Assembly: GCA_003661365.1 (NCBI GenBank)
Contig: QMVZ01000018.1
Location: forward strand, 1-17,191
DNA length: 17,191 nt
From: Thermoproteota archaeon
GTDB lineage: Archaea; Korarchaeota; Korarchaeia; Korarchaeales; Korarchaeaceae
Direction: 5' to 3'
Shown here: positions 7,732 through 14,612 of the stretch, piece by piece
Numbering within the stretch: position 1 is the stretch's first letter
Layout: the number at the start of each line of letters is the position of its first letter
The notes under the pieces: model-generated
Databases searched by the model: none
The model's input: only the letters and a program-made list of their open reading frames with translations
What the model was told of the DNA's origin: nothing
Translations under genes and position numbers: made by a program

Positions 7732-8889
7732 ATGTACGACTTACTTATAGTTGGATGCGGACCAGCCGGAGCTTCTCTGGCTTCGCTTGTTGCTGAGGAA
7801 GGATTTAAAGTGCTTGTTGTTGAGAGAAAAAGGGAAATCGAAGAGCCTACAATTTGCGGTGAGTTTCTTCCGGATTTCTCACTAATTAGAAAGGCATTCC
7901 CTGATGAATTCCGCCCGGCTACTGAGTTTATGAGAAAAAGCTTTTACAGCGATGAATTCACTCTTAACGAGACGGATTGGGTGGTAATTGATTTAAGTGG
8001 CAAGGAAAAAACATTGAATCTCAAAGGAAAGATTATATCAAGAAAAAAAGCTGTTTCTCAATTAATTGGAATGGCCAAGAATCATGGAGCTGAGGTATAC
8101 CTATCAACTAGCTATGTTGAAAGCAAAATTTCCAATGGTAGAGTCATTTCCTTATTAAGAGGAAAGAAAAAGTCTTTAGAGGAATCTCGCATCGTTGTAG
8201 GCGCTGACGGATTTCCATCTAGGGTTTCCAAATCTATGGGTCTCAATAACACAGTAAAAAGTGAGGATCTGGCTCACGTCACCGTTCAGTTGGCTGAAGG
8301 TAACTATCCAGAAAGGTCTATCTACATGGGTTTCTACATGGATTTTTCGCCAGGAGGATATGCTTGGGTGATACCTAGGGGGAATGGTATCTTTAGTGTG
8401 GGAGTTGGAGCAAGAGATAGTTATGGAGTCAATTTAAGGGATTGTCACGACAAATTCTTGAGAAAAATGGGCTTAGAGGGCGTAGGGCAAATTTTCGGGA
8501 AGGCGTTGCCCGTTGGCGGAATATTCAAGAACATAGCGAATAGCTTTTCCTTGTTAATAGGTGATGCTGCTGGTCTAGTAATGCCAGTAAATGGAGGGGG
8601 GATTCCTACAGCGGCGGTCTCTTCTTTTATTGCTGCTATGACATTAAAAAAGTGGTTTGAAGACCCTCAAGAAGCCAGCAAATTGTTCAAAAGTTCAATG
8701 ATTAACTGTTTTGAGAGAACTTTCAACGTTGCGCTAAGGGCGAGGAAGATAGTGGATCTACTTATGAGACATGAGTTGCTCTCACTTCTATGGATAATTC
8801 CTCCAGGAATGTTAAGAGGAGTTATTGCCTTGGATAAATCCTCTTTTGGCTATAAGCTTCTCGATCTTCCCTCAAGGGTGCCTGTATGA
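7732..8889 (+). CDS. Geranylgeranyl reductase family flavoprotein (copy 1)
   Basis: Members of this FAD family hydrogenate isoprenoid chains, such as archaeal membrane lipids or the side chains of quinones. The 385-residue protein starts with the Rossmann FAD motif LIVGCGPAGASLA (5-17). The ICGE motif with C42 matches the conserved Cys-Gly-Glu/Asp segment near the active site of archaeal reductases. Further on are GGYAWVIPRG, the family's YxWxFP-like motif with isoleucine in place of phenylalanine, and IGDAAGLVMPVNGGG (FAD-binding GDAAG at 277-281). The start ATG 7732 follows GAAAGGAAA. The stop overlaps the next gene, a paralogue, by four bases (ATGA). The substrate cannot be read from sequence; archaeal diether or tetraether lipid, or a C30 quinone tail, are the main options. 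It follows the hyp genes and precedes a polyprenyl diphosphate synthase. Confidence 0.88.
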   Translation: MYDLLIVGCGPAGASLASLVAEEGFKVLVVERKREIEEPTICGEFLPDFSLIRKAFPDEFRPATEFMRKSFYSDEFTLNETDWVVIDLSGKEKTLNLKGKIISRKKAVSQLIGMAKNHGAEVYLSTSYVESKISNGRVISLLRGKKKSLEESRIVVGADGFPSRVSKSMGLNNTVKSEDLAHVTVQLAEGNYPERSIYMGFYMDFSPGGYAWVIPRGNGIFSVGVGARDSYGVNLRDCHDKFLRKMGLEGVGQIFGKALPVGGIFKNIANSFSLLIGDAAGLVMPVNGGGIPTAAVSSFIAAMTLKKWFEDPQEASKLFKSSMINCFERTFNVALRARKIVDLLMRHELLSLLWIIPPGMLRGVIALDKSSFGYKLLDLPSRVPV

Positions 8890-9911
8890 GGATTGTAGTA
8901 TATGGGGCTGGTCCTGCAGGGCTGAACTGTGCATATTGGGCAGCAAAAGAGGGTCATTCCGTGAGAGTTTACGAAAAAGGAGATGAACTTGGTGTTAAAC
9001 CATGTGGAGAGGCTATTCCTGAGGAGGCCCTCCTTTTTACTCCTCTGAGAGAGGGGGATTTTATACGCAACAAAATCAAGAGGTGTTTATTCTATCTTAA
9101 ATGGGATTTTGTAAGGGAAGTTCAGGGATTTTTAACAGGATACATCATTGATAAGAAATCATTCCTAAAGGCACTTATGGAGAGTGCAGAAGCAGAAGGA
9201 GCGGAAGTAATTCTCGGAAAGGCACCAAATCCTGAGGGCTATGACTTGTTAGTAGATGCTACTGGAAATCCGGGAAGCATTGCAAGGTCTTTTTTTGATT
9301 ATTCTGGCTACAGGTCTGCACCTGCCTTACAATGTTACTGTACTTGTGCTGAGGCCCTGCCCAGGGACGCGATAAATTTGGTTATATTGCCATATGGGTA
9401 TGCTTGGATCTTTCCAAAAGGGAAGGTGTATAATGTTGGAGTGGGCGGTTTTGCTGGAACTGGAACTCTAAGGAAAGATCTGGGTGTTCTTCTCAAAAAG
9501 TTCAATTTGAGGGTTATTGATAGAATAAGAAGAGGGATCTTCTCCACTGGAGGTCCCCTTCCAAAAATTCAAAGAGGAAACGTTGTTGTGGCTGGTGAAG
9601 CTGCTGGAATGGTGATGCCATTCACCGGAGAAGGCATTCGATATGCACTTTACTCGGGCTCAATATGCTATAAGCCGAACTATCAGATGCTTTGGAATAA
9701 GAAGTATGGAAACAGATTGAAAAGAGGAAGAAGGTGGCTCAATAAAATTCTATCTTTACCGGTTGATGTGAGAATGAGAATAATTAAGGAAGCTCCTGTG
9801 AGTCTCCTTCTTTCATTGTTCCAAGGAGATAAGCCAAAGGCTAATGACTTGCTTTTCCTCGTTAACTTTTTTGTAAGCTTATCAGTCAAACGTAAAGTAG
9901 TGCGACGTTGA
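8886..9911 (+). CDS. Geranylgeranyl reductase family flavoprotein (copy 2, short)
   Basis: A second, shorter member (341 residues) of the same FAD-dependent family, translationally coupled to copy 1 by an ATGA overlap. It has the FAD motif VVYGAGPAGLNCA (4-16), the CGEAIPEEA segment with C40, the GYAWIFPKG motif, and GEAAGMVMPFTGEG (237-250). In the last, the usual GDAAG aspartate is replaced by Glu238. It also carries a CxCxC cluster (C150, C152, C154) that is not part of the normal family signature as I know it. The C-terminal part is basic and lacks a clear membrane helix. The two copies are distant paralogues rather than a recent duplication. They may act on different double bonds or substrates, or form a complex; this is inference. 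Reductant is unknown. Confidence 0.82.
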   Translation: MRIVVYGAGPAGLNCAYWAAKEGHSVRVYEKGDELGVKPCGEAIPEEALLFTPLREGDFIRNKIKRCLFYLKWDFVREVQGFLTGYIIDKKSFLKALMESAEAEGAEVILGKAPNPEGYDLLVDATGNPGSIARSFFDYSGYRSAPALQCYCTCAEALPRDAINLVILPYGYAWIFPKGKVYNVGVGGFAGTGTLRKDLGVLLKKFNLRVIDRIRRGIFSTGGPLPKIQRGNVVVAGEAAGMVMPFTGEGIRYALYSGSICYKPNYQMLWNKKYGNRLKRGRRWLNKILSLPVDVRMRIIKEAPVSLLLSLFQGDKPKANDLLFLVNFFVSLSVKRKVVRR

Positions 9912-9936
9912 AAGTTTCTTGCTTTCTCAGAGAAAC
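9912..9936 (+). terminator. Possible terminator after the reductase pair
   Basis: Directly after the stop there is a pyrimidine-rich run with a perfect 13-base inverted repeat, TTTCTC-A-GAGAAA (9923-9935), and a longer-looped GTTTCT/AGAAAC pair (9914-9919, 9931-9936). The T content is modest, so the call is tentative. Confidence 0.3.
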
Positions 9937-9971
9937 GGACATTAGCATCAAGATCTCATAACATTTAATGG

Positions 9972-9981
9972 CTTATATATT
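9972..9981 (+). promoter_or_regulatory. Orphan TATA-box-like element
   Basis: CTTATATATT is a good archaeal TATA match in a gap with no gene within 200 bases downstream. Initiation about 26 bases on would be near 10003. It either drives the candidate short RNA below or gives a long leader for the prenyl synthase gene. Confidence 0.4.
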
Positions 9982-10002
9982 GCATATAGAGGAGTGTAAA
10001 GG

Positions 10003-10110
10003 AGAAAGTAAGTGAATACGAAGAACATCGTTTAAAGACTCAGGATTTGGTGTTATGTCAGTCGTCGTTGCAAGGACTGAACTGAACCGACTCTGTGACA
10101 GTTTATTTTG
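10003..10110 (+). ncRNA. Candidate structured non-coding transcript
   Basis: This stretch starts at the predicted initiation site of the orphan TATA box and ends in a stem-loop followed by a T tract. It contains no ORF beyond a 7-codon GTG frame at 10012. The terminal stem pairs AGTCG (10060-10064) with CGACT (10088-10092), extended by TGTC (10056-10059) with GACA (10097-10100) across a four-base bulge. An alternative inner stem TCAGTC/GACTGA is also possible. No known RNA family was recognised. The feature is an inference from promoter, fold and T tract lying in the right order. Confidence 0.25.
10056..10110 (+). terminator. Stem-loop plus T tract
   Basis: The nine-base-pair bulged stem (10056-10064 with 10088-10100) is followed at once by GTTTATTTT (10101-10109). 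It could end the candidate short transcript, or attenuate one reading toward the prenyl synthase gene. Confidence 0.35.
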
Positions 10111-10153
10111 AGATCTAAATATCGGATGAATCAGATTTCCTGATAGAGGAAAA

Positions 10154-10163
10154 CTTATGAATT
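10154..10163 (+). promoter_or_regulatory. Putative TATA box of the prenyl diphosphate synthase gene
   Basis: CTTATGAATT lies about 29 bases before the ATG at 10187, which would give an essentially leaderless transcript. No Shine-Dalgarno sequence is seen before this ATG, which fits leaderless translation. A direct repeat AATATCGG occurs at 10118-10125 and 10173-10180, on either side. Confidence 0.4.
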
Positions 10164-10186
10164 AGATTATTGAATATCGGTAAGCC

Positions 10187-11005
10187 ATGATTGAACTGAA
10201 ACTAGAGCTAGAACCATACATAAGGAAGGCCGAAACAGCCCTTTCAGAAGTTCTGTCGGCATACTCAGACTCTATTTTCTACAAGCCTCTTGTAGAAGCC
10301 CTAAAAGGCGGTAAAAGAATAAGACCAATGATTCTTCTGTTAGTTAACGAGGCAAGTGGTGGTGGGGGAAATCCAAGGCCAGCAGCTGCTGCCATTGAAC
10401 TAATGCACAATCTCTCCTTAATACATGATGACTTAATAGATAAAGACGTTTTTCGGCGAGGGAAACCATCATTCCAAAAGAGATTTGGAGAAGAAATGGC
10501 TGTGTTGATGGCTGATTACGTCATGTCTGTTGCGGTTGATGTTTGTTCAAGGTATGAAGATAAAAGGGTGTTGTTGACACTCTCCTGGACAGCAATAAAA
10601 ATGAGTGAAGGAGAAATGGAGGAATTTCTGGTTAGAAAGAAGGAGAGGTCACTAAGCATCAATTCATATATAGATATACTTTACAAGAAGACAGCGGCAA
10701 TATTTGAGGCCGCAGCAAAAATGGGTGCAATAATAGCTGGTGCCTCTGAAGAGTTGGTGGAGCAAATAGGCAGATATGGTAAGTACATAGGGCTTGCTTA
10801 TCAGGTCAAGGACGATTTGATAGATTGGGGAAAGCCTGGAGAGATCTCATCACTTGTTAAAGGAAAAGATCCAAGAGTCAAACTGAACGAGTTGGTTCAT
10901 GAGTTAGTGAATAAAGCAATTGAGTCTTTGAAGCCATTTCCGGACAGCAAGGCAAAGGAATTACTTCGAAGAATAGCTCAGTACATTGCAAATCGAAAAG
11001 TTTAG
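10187..11005 (+). CDS. Short trans-prenyl diphosphate synthase, probably hexaprenyl type
   Basis: The enzyme condenses isopentenyl diphosphate onto allylic diphosphates to make linear isoprenoids. Motifs seen: GGKRIRP (41-47), first aspartate motif DDLID (81-85) followed by RRGKP, and second motif DDLID (209-213). The fifth residue before the first motif is Leu76, where C20 synthases of Sulfolobus have a phenylalanine that stops elongation; the leucine suggests a longer product. Trp134 (in LTLSWTAIKMSEGE) falls very close to Trp136 of the Sulfolobus solfataricus hexaprenyl diphosphate synthase, which is also short; this comparison is from memory. At 272 residues it is shorter than common GGPP synthases (about 320-340). 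The shortening lies after the second motif, where the usual D-x-EGK lysine segment and a helix pair are missing. A C30 product would fit a lipoquinone tail. GGPP synthase for membrane lipids is the main alternative. Confidence 0.85.
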   Translation: MIELKLELEPYIRKAETALSEVLSAYSDSIFYKPLVEALKGGKRIRPMILLLVNEASGGGGNPRPAAAAIELMHNLSLIHDDLIDKDVFRRGKPSFQKRFGEEMAVLMADYVMSVAVDVCSRYEDKRVLLTLSWTAIKMSEGEMEEFLVRKKERSLSINSYIDILYKKTAAIFEAAAKMGAIIAGASEELVEQIGRYGKYIGLAYQVKDDLIDWGKPGEISSLVKGKDPRVKLNELVHELVNKAIESLKPFPDSKAKELLRRIAQYIANRKV

Positions 11006-11010
11006 ACTCG

Positions 11011-11031
11011 TTTTATACATTTTGATTGTTT
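11011..11031 (+). terminator. T-rich terminator after the prenyl synthase gene
   Basis: Six bases past the stop begins a run of T clusters (TTTTATACATTTTGATTGTTT). A further T7 tract occurs at 11068-11074. This is typical of archaeal transcription ends and separates the gene from the downstream radical SAM gene. Confidence 0.5.
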
Positions 11032-11220
11032 CAGGAATTTATCTTTTGGAATGTCTACTATGGAACCTTTTTTTGAATGCCTTTTACGTATTGGGAAAGT
11101 TAGTCGATATCCTGTGATGATCTTTAAGTTCTTTGAAACGATCCGTCAATAATAAGCCAAATGAAACCCAGATTCCCTTCTTAGCTATTGTTCTGAGGAG
11201 TTGGAGAAACAGTAAAGATT

Positions 11221-11237
11221 ATCCTTATCATAAGGAT
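11221..11237. repeat. Perfect 17-base palindrome upstream of the radical SAM gene
   Basis: ATCCTTAT-C-ATAAGGAT is two perfect 8-base arms around a single centre base, 43 bases before the ATG at 11281. Its AT-rich core may overlap the core promoter, a common position for an archaeal repressor operator. The remaining 275-base gap (11006-11280) holds only the T tracts upstream and no gene that I can see on either strand. Confidence 0.6.
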
Positions 11238-11280
11238 CAGATGTAGGCTCCCACTAAATGCACTAAAAGGGACGATAGAG

Positions 11281-13002
11281 ATGCCTTCGTACGATGTGGT
11301 ATTAATTCACGCTCCAAGCGTGTACGATTTCAGGGAAAGAACAGTTTTTCCAGGACCAGTAAGCGAGGTAGTTCCCTCTCTCTATGTTTTTGATATGTAT
11401 CCAATAGGTTTCCTCACACTTGCCTCTTTCCTTGAAGAAAAGGGATTTCGAGTGGCTATCTTCAATCTAGCCTCGAAAATGTTATCAGACAAAGACTTTA
11501 ATGTTCCCAATTTTCTTGAGCGGTTGGATGCCAAGATTTATGGTATTGATCTGCACTGGTTGGTTCACGCCCATGGGGCAATAGAAATCGCTAGAATGAT
11601 AAAACAGTTTCACCCTAACTCTCGCGTAGTGCTAGGAGGGATATCCTCTTCTTATTTCTGGGAAGAGATAATGAAGAGCTATAGCTTCGTGGACTTCATT
11701 CTGAGAGGCGATTCTACTGAAGATCCCTTCGCTAGCTTGGCTGAAAAGGTGATTGAAGGGGATAATGACTTCTCCACAGTTCCAAATCTAGTATGGAGAG
11801 AAAATAGTAGAATACGTGTTAATCCACTTTCCTATGTTCCTCGGTCCCTTGACTACACAAGTCCAAGCTATGATTTTATGATCAGGCAGATCTTAAGAAC
11901 CAAAGACTTGGCTTTATCCGCTCCTTTTGCTTCCTTTCTGAAGAATCCAATAACAGCAGTACTGACGGCAAAAGGATGCGTTTTCAATTGTGTGGGCTGT
12001 GGAGGATCCAAGAGTTTTTACTCCAACTTCCTGAACAGATCTTGTCTTGCATTAAAAAGCCCAGAAAGAATCGCACAAGAGGTAGAGTCGATCGCTGAGA
12101 AGCTAAAGGCTCCTATATTCATCTTGGCTGACATTAGGCTTGGCGGCAGAGAGAGAGCGGAGAGGATAATTCAGGAGCTTAAGGCTATTGACGTTGGAAA
12201 TGATCTAATGCTTGAATTCTTCTTCCCAGTCAATCGATCGCTCTTGCAGCAACTTTCAAGGCTAGGAGATAACGTTTACATTCAGATATCTCCTGAGACT
12301 CAAATTGAGAGGGTGCGATATAGTTACGGAAGGCTATACAAGAACAAGTCGTTGGAAAAAATGGTAAATAACTCGATTAAACTTGGAATAAAGAGAGTAG
12401 ATCTTTACTTCATGACAGGTTTACCCCTTCAAACAGCAGAAGATGCGGTTGGCGTAGCAAAATACTTTGAATACTTGCTAAATGAAAACGATGCCTTAGG
12501 AAAGCTGGAGGCATTTACAGCACCTTTAGCTCCCTTTATTGATCCAGGAAGCGTTGCTTTTGAAAATCCCGAGAAATTTGGTTATAACATCATCTATCGA
12601 ACGTTTTTAGAACACAGAAATGCGTTATTGGAGCCTCACTGGAAATATATCCTAAACTACAGTACAAATTGGATGGATAGAGGAGAAATCGTTGAGGCTA
12701 GCCTGAATGCCGCTGAGAGGTTGGCAGAAATAAAGGAGAAATATGGGATTATCGATAGAGAAACACTTGCTGCAGTAAAGGAAAGAACTTCATTTAGCAG
12801 AGAGTGCCTAGCTTTGATCGAAAATGCTGTGAACAGGGGAGAGGATAAACGCTATGTGCTTGATTCTCTCAAGGCTAAGATTGCTGAGCTAATGGAAGAA
12901 AGGGAATTTCTCCTTAAAAAAGAGCTATATCCAAGAATAGGTTTGATAAGTTCTCTAAGACCCTTAGGAATAATCAAAGGCTTGATAAGAACCTTATTTT
13001 GA
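11281..13002 (+). CDS. Cobalamin-binding radical SAM protein
   Basis: The 573-residue protein has an N-terminal B12-binding domain (about 1-160) and a central radical SAM domain. The B12 part has VVLIHAPSV at the start, PIGFLTLASFLEEKGF, and GIDLHWLVHAHG with D90 and H92, a degenerate DxHxxG (Val95 for Gly), then VVLGGISSSYF. The [4Fe-4S] motif is C233-VFN-C237-VG-C240, the canonical CxxxCxxC, followed by GG. Later come ILADIRLGG, YIQISPETQ and YFMTGLPLQT, typical strands of the radical SAM barrel. The last 130 residues are helical and charged with no assigned domain. It resembles, from memory, the archaeal B12/radical SAM group named after Thermoplasma Ta0216 and the Grs tetraether ring synthases. 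Substrate is unknown. Its neighbours (prenyl synthase, two isoprenoid reductases) suggest a lipid or quinone substrate. Start ATG 11281 has only a weak upstream GATAGAG. Confidence 0.88.
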   Translation: MPSYDVVLIHAPSVYDFRERTVFPGPVSEVVPSLYVFDMYPIGFLTLASFLEEKGFRVAIFNLASKMLSDKDFNVPNFLERLDAKIYGIDLHWLVHAHGAIEIARMIKQFHPNSRVVLGGISSSYFWEEIMKSYSFVDFILRGDSTEDPFASLAEKVIEGDNDFSTVPNLVWRENSRIRVNPLSYVPRSLDYTSPSYDFMIRQILRTKDLALSAPFASFLKNPITAVLTAKGCVFNCVGCGGSKSFYSNFLNRSCLALKSPERIAQEVESIAEKLKAPIFILADIRLGGRERAERIIQELKAIDVGNDLMLEFFFPVNRSLLQQLSRLGDNVYIQISPETQIERVRYSYGRLYKNKSLEKMVNNSIKLGIKRVDLYFMTGLPLQTAEDAVGVAKYFEYLLNENDALGKLEAFTAPLAPFIDPGSVAFENPEKFGYNIIYRTFLEHRNALLEPHWKYILNYSTNWMDRGEIVEASLNAAERLAEIKEKYGIIDRETLAAVKERTSFSRECLALIENAVNRGEDKRYVLDSLKAKIAELMEEREFLLKKELYPRIGLISSLRPLGIIKGLIRTLF

Positions 13003-13058
13003 ACGTTATTGACTCTTTGGAAAGGTCAAAACCAAGTCTTTACAGCATAGCCCGTTAC

Positions 13059-13074
13059 GAATTAAGCTTAATTC
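13059..13074. repeat. Perfect 16-base palindrome upstream of the nuo operon
   Basis: GAATTAAGCTTAATTC is its own reverse complement. It lies 56 bases after the radical SAM stop and about 170 bases before nuoA, too far for a core promoter operator of nuoA unless transcription starts far upstream. No gene is visible in the 242-base gap. Confidence 0.5.
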
Positions 13075-13105
13075 AGTTGAAGCTCTGTAATCGATTGTTT
13101 TTGGT

Positions 13106-13130
13106 AACTATTTAGTTTCTCATAATAGTT
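13106..13130. repeat. AT-rich inverted repeat in the radical SAM-nuoA gap
   Basis: AACTATT (13106-13112) and AATAGTT (13124-13130) form a perfect 7-base stem with an 11-base loop. It could be a 3' stem of the radical SAM transcript or simply AT-rich coincidence. Confidence 0.3.
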
Positions 13131-13172
13131 TGACTTCCTAGGATAAAGCTAGCCTTGAATAAACGCCTATTG

Positions 13173-13215
13173 TTTTACATAACGCTTTTTGCAGGATGTT
13201 AAAATTTTTAATAAA
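13173..13215 (+). promoter_or_regulatory. Putative promoter region of the nuo operon
   Basis: Two TATA-like elements occur: TTTTACATAA (13173-13182), giving initiation near 13204 and a roughly 40-base leader, and TTTTTAATAAA (13205-13215), whose predicted start near 13236 would fall inside the ribosome binding site. The upstream one is therefore favoured. Confidence 0.35.
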
Positions 13216-13231
13216 TCTGGTCAACTCGTCA

Positions 13232-13240
13232 GGGGAGGAG
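13232..13240 (+). promoter_or_regulatory. Strong ribosome binding site of nuoA
   Basis: GGGGAGGAG (continuing GTT) is the strongest Shine-Dalgarno match in the window, four to six bases before ATG 13245. It fixes the nuoA start and contrasts with the SD-poor start of the prenyl synthase gene. Confidence 0.75.
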
Positions 13241-13244
13241 GTTC

Positions 13245-13628
13245 ATGCCTAACGATCAAGGATTGCAAATTCTGCTTACTTTCTCGGCGGCCTTGGTTAT
13301 TGGAGTTGGCATAGGTATACTGGGATTCATTCTTGGAAGACTACTGGCACCATCGCGCAATCTAGAGAGAAAACGATTGAGATACGAATGCGGTAATCCT
13401 CCTAGAGGGAGAGCAAGGGGCCTTTTTATGATGCAATATTATCCTTACCTAATTGTCTTCCTGACAGTCGAACCAGTCATGATTTACTCTTTCCTCCTTC
13501 TGATGCAGGCTCATAATAGTCCATCTAGGGTTCTGTTGTTATTCCTGATTATTCTTGGTATTATAACCCCTCCTCTTGTTTTTGGTCTTAATTCTGCACG
13601 GAGGTTGAAGTTATGGTCTGCGGAATGA
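13245..13628 (+). CDS. nuoA: Complex I subunit NuoA
   Basis: NuoA is a small membrane subunit at the junction of the quinone-binding and proton-pumping parts of complex I. The 127-residue protein has three predicted membrane helices (about 8-33, 66-88, 96-116). The signature YECGNPP (C49) in the loop after helix 1 is present. The second helix has FLTVEPVMIYSF with Glu76 where bacterial proteins have FDVE, so the acidic residue is kept but the aspartate is lost. It begins the operon and overlaps nuoB by 16 bases. Confidence 0.93.
   Translation: MPNDQGLQILLTFSAALVIGVGIGILGFILGRLLAPSRNLERKRLRYECGNPPRGRARGLFMMQYYPYLIVFLTVEPVMIYSFLLLMQAHNSPSRVLLLFLIILGIITPPLVFGLNSARRLKLWSAE
13600..13605 (+). promoter_or_regulatory. 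Ribosome binding site deciding the nuoB start
   Basis: GGAGGT seven bases before ATG 13613 favours that start over a later in-frame ATG at 13625, which would make an ATGA overlap with nuoA but lacks a comparable upstream site. Confidence 0.6.
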
Positions 13629-14137
13629 ACGGGGTCACCCTAATCGGAAATCTGGAAGAATCTGCAAGGAAAGCAGTCCAGTGGTTGGTAAATAAAACAC
13701 CCATCAGAGGTATTAGGGATTGGGGAATTGCCTTCTCACTATGGCCTGTTCACTTCACTACCGCTTGTTGTGGAGCTGAGTTCGCTGCTACCTCTGCTCC
13801 GAGGTTTGACGTTGAGAGAATGGGTTTCCTTCCTTTTGTGGCCCCGAGACAAACTAATCTAATGCTCATAGAAGGAACGTTGACTCGAAAAATGGCTAAG
13901 GCGGCCGTATGGGTATATGAGCAGATGCCAGATCCAAAATTCGTCGTGGCTATGGGTGCCTGCGCTATTGATGGCGGGATCTTCTGGAACAGCTACAACA
14001 TAGTAAGGCCGAAGGACATACTTCCCGTAGAAATATATATCCCGGGATGTCCTCCAAGGCCCGAAGCTGTCGCTAGAGCAATTATCATGCTACAAAAGAG
14101 GATAAGAAGGGGGGAGGCTGTTGGGCTTAAGTTCTGA
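13613..14137 (+). CDS. nuoB: Complex I subunit NuoB (cluster N2)
   Basis: NuoB binds cluster N2, the last Fe-S centre, which hands electrons to quinone. In 174 residues the four N2 ligands are visible: the adjacent C52-C53 (TTACCGAEF), C117 (MGACAIDGG) and C146 (IPGCPPRP). Length and motif spacing are typical. The protein is encoded between nuoA and nuoC with overlaps on both sides (16 and 17 bases), so translation is coupled. The homologous subunit in membrane-bound hydrogenases has similar motifs, but the partner NuoD here lacks nickel ligands, so complex I is the right call. Confidence 0.97.
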   Translation: MVCGMNGVTLIGNLEESARKAVQWLVNKTPIRGIRDWGIAFSLWPVHFTTACCGAEFAATSAPRFDVERMGFLPFVAPRQTNLMLIEGTLTRKMAKAAVWVYEQMPDPKFVVAMGACAIDGGIFWNSYNIVRPKDILPVEIYIPGCPPRPEAVARAIIMLQKRIRRGEAVGLKF

Positions 14138-14612
14138 GAACAAAATAGAAGACATAGCTAAGAAAATCGCTCAATCGTTACAAGGACTTCCGATTGAAAT
14201 AAGCACTAAGGACGAAATAATCACCGTAAATGTCAAACATGAAAATCTAGTTGAAGTCGCTAAGAAGCTGAGAGGTGTGGGATTTGATCATGTTAAGTCC
14301 GTAACAGCAACAGATTTTCCAGAGCAAAAGGAATTGGAAGTTATTTACCACGTTTCATCCTTTGGAGATTTAGATCTTGCCAAGGTCATAGTAGCCCTGA
14401 AGACAAGACTATCAAGCGATGATCCTCGCATATCTTCACTTATCGAGATATGGCCAAGCTCAAAATACTCAGAGAGAGAGCAGCATGAAATGCTAGGTAT
14501 AGTTTTTGAAGGGCATCCGGAGCTTGAGAGGTTGTTGTTGCCAGAGGATTATGAAGGGCCTCCTCCCCTTAGGAAGGAATTCAAGGTAAAAACGGAGGGG
14601 ATTCAAGGTTGA
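14121..14612 (+). CDS. nuoC: Complex I subunit NuoC (30 kDa)
   Basis: NuoC is a peripheral-arm subunit that packs against NuoD. The 163-residue protein carries the family signature EREQHEMLGIVFEGHP followed by LLLPEDYEGPP and LRKEF; the usual aspartate of EREx-x-DMfG is a glutamate here. It is a stand-alone gene, not fused to nuoD as in E. coli. Translation starts at TTG 14121 after GGGGGAGG (14110-14117); no ATG is available before the conserved region. It overlaps nuoB by 17 bases and nuoD by four (TTGA). Confidence 0.95.
   Translation: MGLSSENKIEDIAKKIAQSLQGLPIEISTKDEIITVNVKHENLVEVAKKLRGVGFDHVKSVTATDFPEQKELEVIYHVSSFGDLDLAKVIVALKTRLSSDDPRISSLIEIWPSSKYSEREQHEMLGIVFEGHPELERLLLPEDYEGPPPLRKEFKVKTEGIQG

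Noticed and set aside
10012..10035. Seven-codon GTG reading frame after GGAG, as a possible leader peptide
   Set aside because: Too short to support, has no notable codon content, and its ribosome site would sit at the predicted transcript start.
11114..11199. Possible C/D box small RNA: perfect box C GTGATGA at 11114-11120 and a CTGA about 75 bases later
   Set aside because: The distance is too long for a typical archaeal C/D RNA and no convincing internal C'/D' pair lies between the boxes.
13625..14137. Later nuoB start at ATG 13625, making an ATGA overlap with nuoA
   Set aside because: The earlier ATG at 13613 has a strong GGAGGT seven bases upstream, while the later one has no comparable site.
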